Below, one piece after another: positions 5,675-6,348 of a DNA stretch of 6,348 nucleotides. The notes below the pieces were generated by a model. The model ran no database searches. It was not told the DNA's origin and saw only the letters and a list, made by a program, of their open reading frames with translations. Where the stretch lies: assembly GCA_028292305.1 (NCBI GenBank), contig JAQGMQ010000656.1:1-6348 (forward strand). The letters are read 5' to 3'. The stretch comes from Rhodoferax sp. Its GTDB lineage: Bacteria > Pseudomonadota > Gammaproteobacteria > Burkholderiales > Burkholderiaceae_C. Made by a program: the position numbers and the translations under genes. The stretch's first letter is position 1. Each line of letters opens with the position of its first letter.

Positions 5675-6348
5675 GTGGCTGTTTTTGACGTCGCCCCCAT
5701 CGTCCAATCGCTGCACCAGGCCCGCCTTGACTGGCGCGCCGCGCAGAAGCGTTCGCGCGAACCCGGCGGCCGAGAGCTGCCGTCGCGCGACGCCGTGGCG
5801 CAGATCGTCGAGTCGCTGAAAGGCGCGCTGTTTCCCATGCGCCTGGGCCCGTCCGACCTGCGCCACGAGAGCGAGGATTTCTACGTCGGGCATACGCTGG
5901 ACTCGGCGCTGCACGACCTGCTGGCCCAGGTGCGGCTGGAGCTGGCCTACGAGGCCCGCATCGGCGGCGACGCGCCCGCCAACGTGGACCCGCGGGCCAT
6001 CGCCGCGGTGCAGGATTTCGCGGCCTCGCTGCCGGGCATCCGCCGGTTGTTGGACAGCGATGTGCTGGCGGCCTACCACGGCGATCCGGCCGCGCGCAGC
6101 GTCGACGAGGTGCTGCTGTGTTACCCCGGCGTGCTGGCCATGATCCACCACCGGCTGGCCCACCGCTGGTACCAGCTCGGCCTGCCGCTTCTGGCGCGCA
6201 TCGCGGCCGAACTCTCGCACAGCCAGACCGGCATCGACATCCATCCCGGTGCGCAGATCGGCACGGCGTTTTTCATCGACCATGGCACGGGTGTCGTGAT
6301 CGGCGAGACGGCGGTCATCGGCCAGCGCGTTCGGGTCTACCAGGCGGT
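5675..6348 (+). CDS. epsC: Serine O-acetyltransferase EpsC (CysE family), 3' end outside window
   Basis: This enzyme transfers acetyl from acetyl-CoA to L-serine, giving O-acetylserine, which cysteine synthase converts with sulfide to cysteine. The first 224 residues are visible. A helical N-terminal region (1-180) contains GGRELPSRDA, MRLGPSDLRHESEDFYVGHTLD (55-76) and VDEVLLCYPGVLAMIHHRLAH (143-163). It leads into the left-handed beta-helix of hexapeptide repeats starting at TGIDIHPGAQIGTAFFIDHGTGVVIGETAVIG as a block (185-216). H203 and D202 match the catalytic His158-Asp157 pair of E. coli CysE, and D137 matches Asp92. The rest of the helix and the C-terminal inhibitory tail are off the window, so cysteine feedback cannot be judged. 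The GTG at 5675 is chosen because MAVFDVAPIVQSL fits the expected family start; a weak purine-rich site AGAAAG lies at 5661-5666. The frame stays open further upstream, so the start is less certain than the identity. Confidence 0.93.
   Translation, partial: MAVFDVAPIVQSLHQARLDWRAAQKRSREPGGRELPSRDAVAQIVESLKGALFPMRLGPSDLRHESEDFYVGHTLDSALHDLLAQVRLELAYEARIGGDAPANVDPRAIAAVQDFAASLPGIRRLLDSDVLAAYHGDPAARSVDEVLLCYPGVLAMIHHRLAHRWYQLGLPLLARIAAELSHSQTGIDIHPGAQIGTAFFIDHGTGVVIGETAVIGQRVRVYQA

Noticed and set aside
5501..6283. A 260-codon minus-strand frame opposite rhodanese and epsC
   Set aside because: It is antisense to epsC, whose conserved motifs explain the sequence; the minus-strand product is unlike any family I recognise.

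Overview
The window is GC-rich, tightly packed bacterial chromosomal DNA. The gene types (EpsC-type serine O-acetyltransferase, a family-5 substrate-binding protein with an arginine-rich signal, an SfnB-like acyl-CoA dehydrogenase remnant) and the codon use suggest a betaproteobacterium of the Burkholderiales, perhaps Comamonadaceae (Variovorax/Acidovorax-like). That assignment rests on general resemblance, since no search was possible. I see no tRNA, rRNA, CRISPR array, transposase or phage gene.

Layout. On the + strand, bases 2-2183 hold a luciferase-like (LLM) flavin-dependent monooxygenase, open at the left edge, then an aldo/keto reductase 25 bases later; they look co-transcribed. They converge on a minus-strand group: a family-5 ABC transporter substrate-binding protein (start 4782), a 210-residue acyl-CoA dehydrogenase relic that lacks both end domains (start 3145), and a 68-residue dodecin (start 2423). 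A 12-bp perfect inverted repeat covers the dodecin stop codon where the two groups meet. A 345-base divergent control region (4783-5127) with an AT-rich core separates the binding protein from a second + strand pair: a single-domain rhodanese (5128-5601) and serine O-acetyltransferase EpsC (from 5675, running off the right edge).

How the genes may work together. EpsC makes O-acetylserine, the acceptor for sulfide in cysteine synthesis; rhodaneses move sulfane sulfur; SfnG/SsuD-like LLM enzymes cleave C-S bonds in sulfones and sulfonates with FMNH2; SfnB-type dehydrogenases accompany such genes; the binding protein could capture a substrate. The simplest reading is an organosulfur scavenging and cysteine-supply locus, with dodecin as a possible flavin buffer. 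The sulfur link is inference: the LLM protein also resembles the pyrimidine monooxygenase RutA, and no flavin reductase, ABC permease or ATPase lies in the window. The most unusual points are the doubly truncated dehydrogenase, the hairpins around dodecin, and the AT-rich divergent control region.
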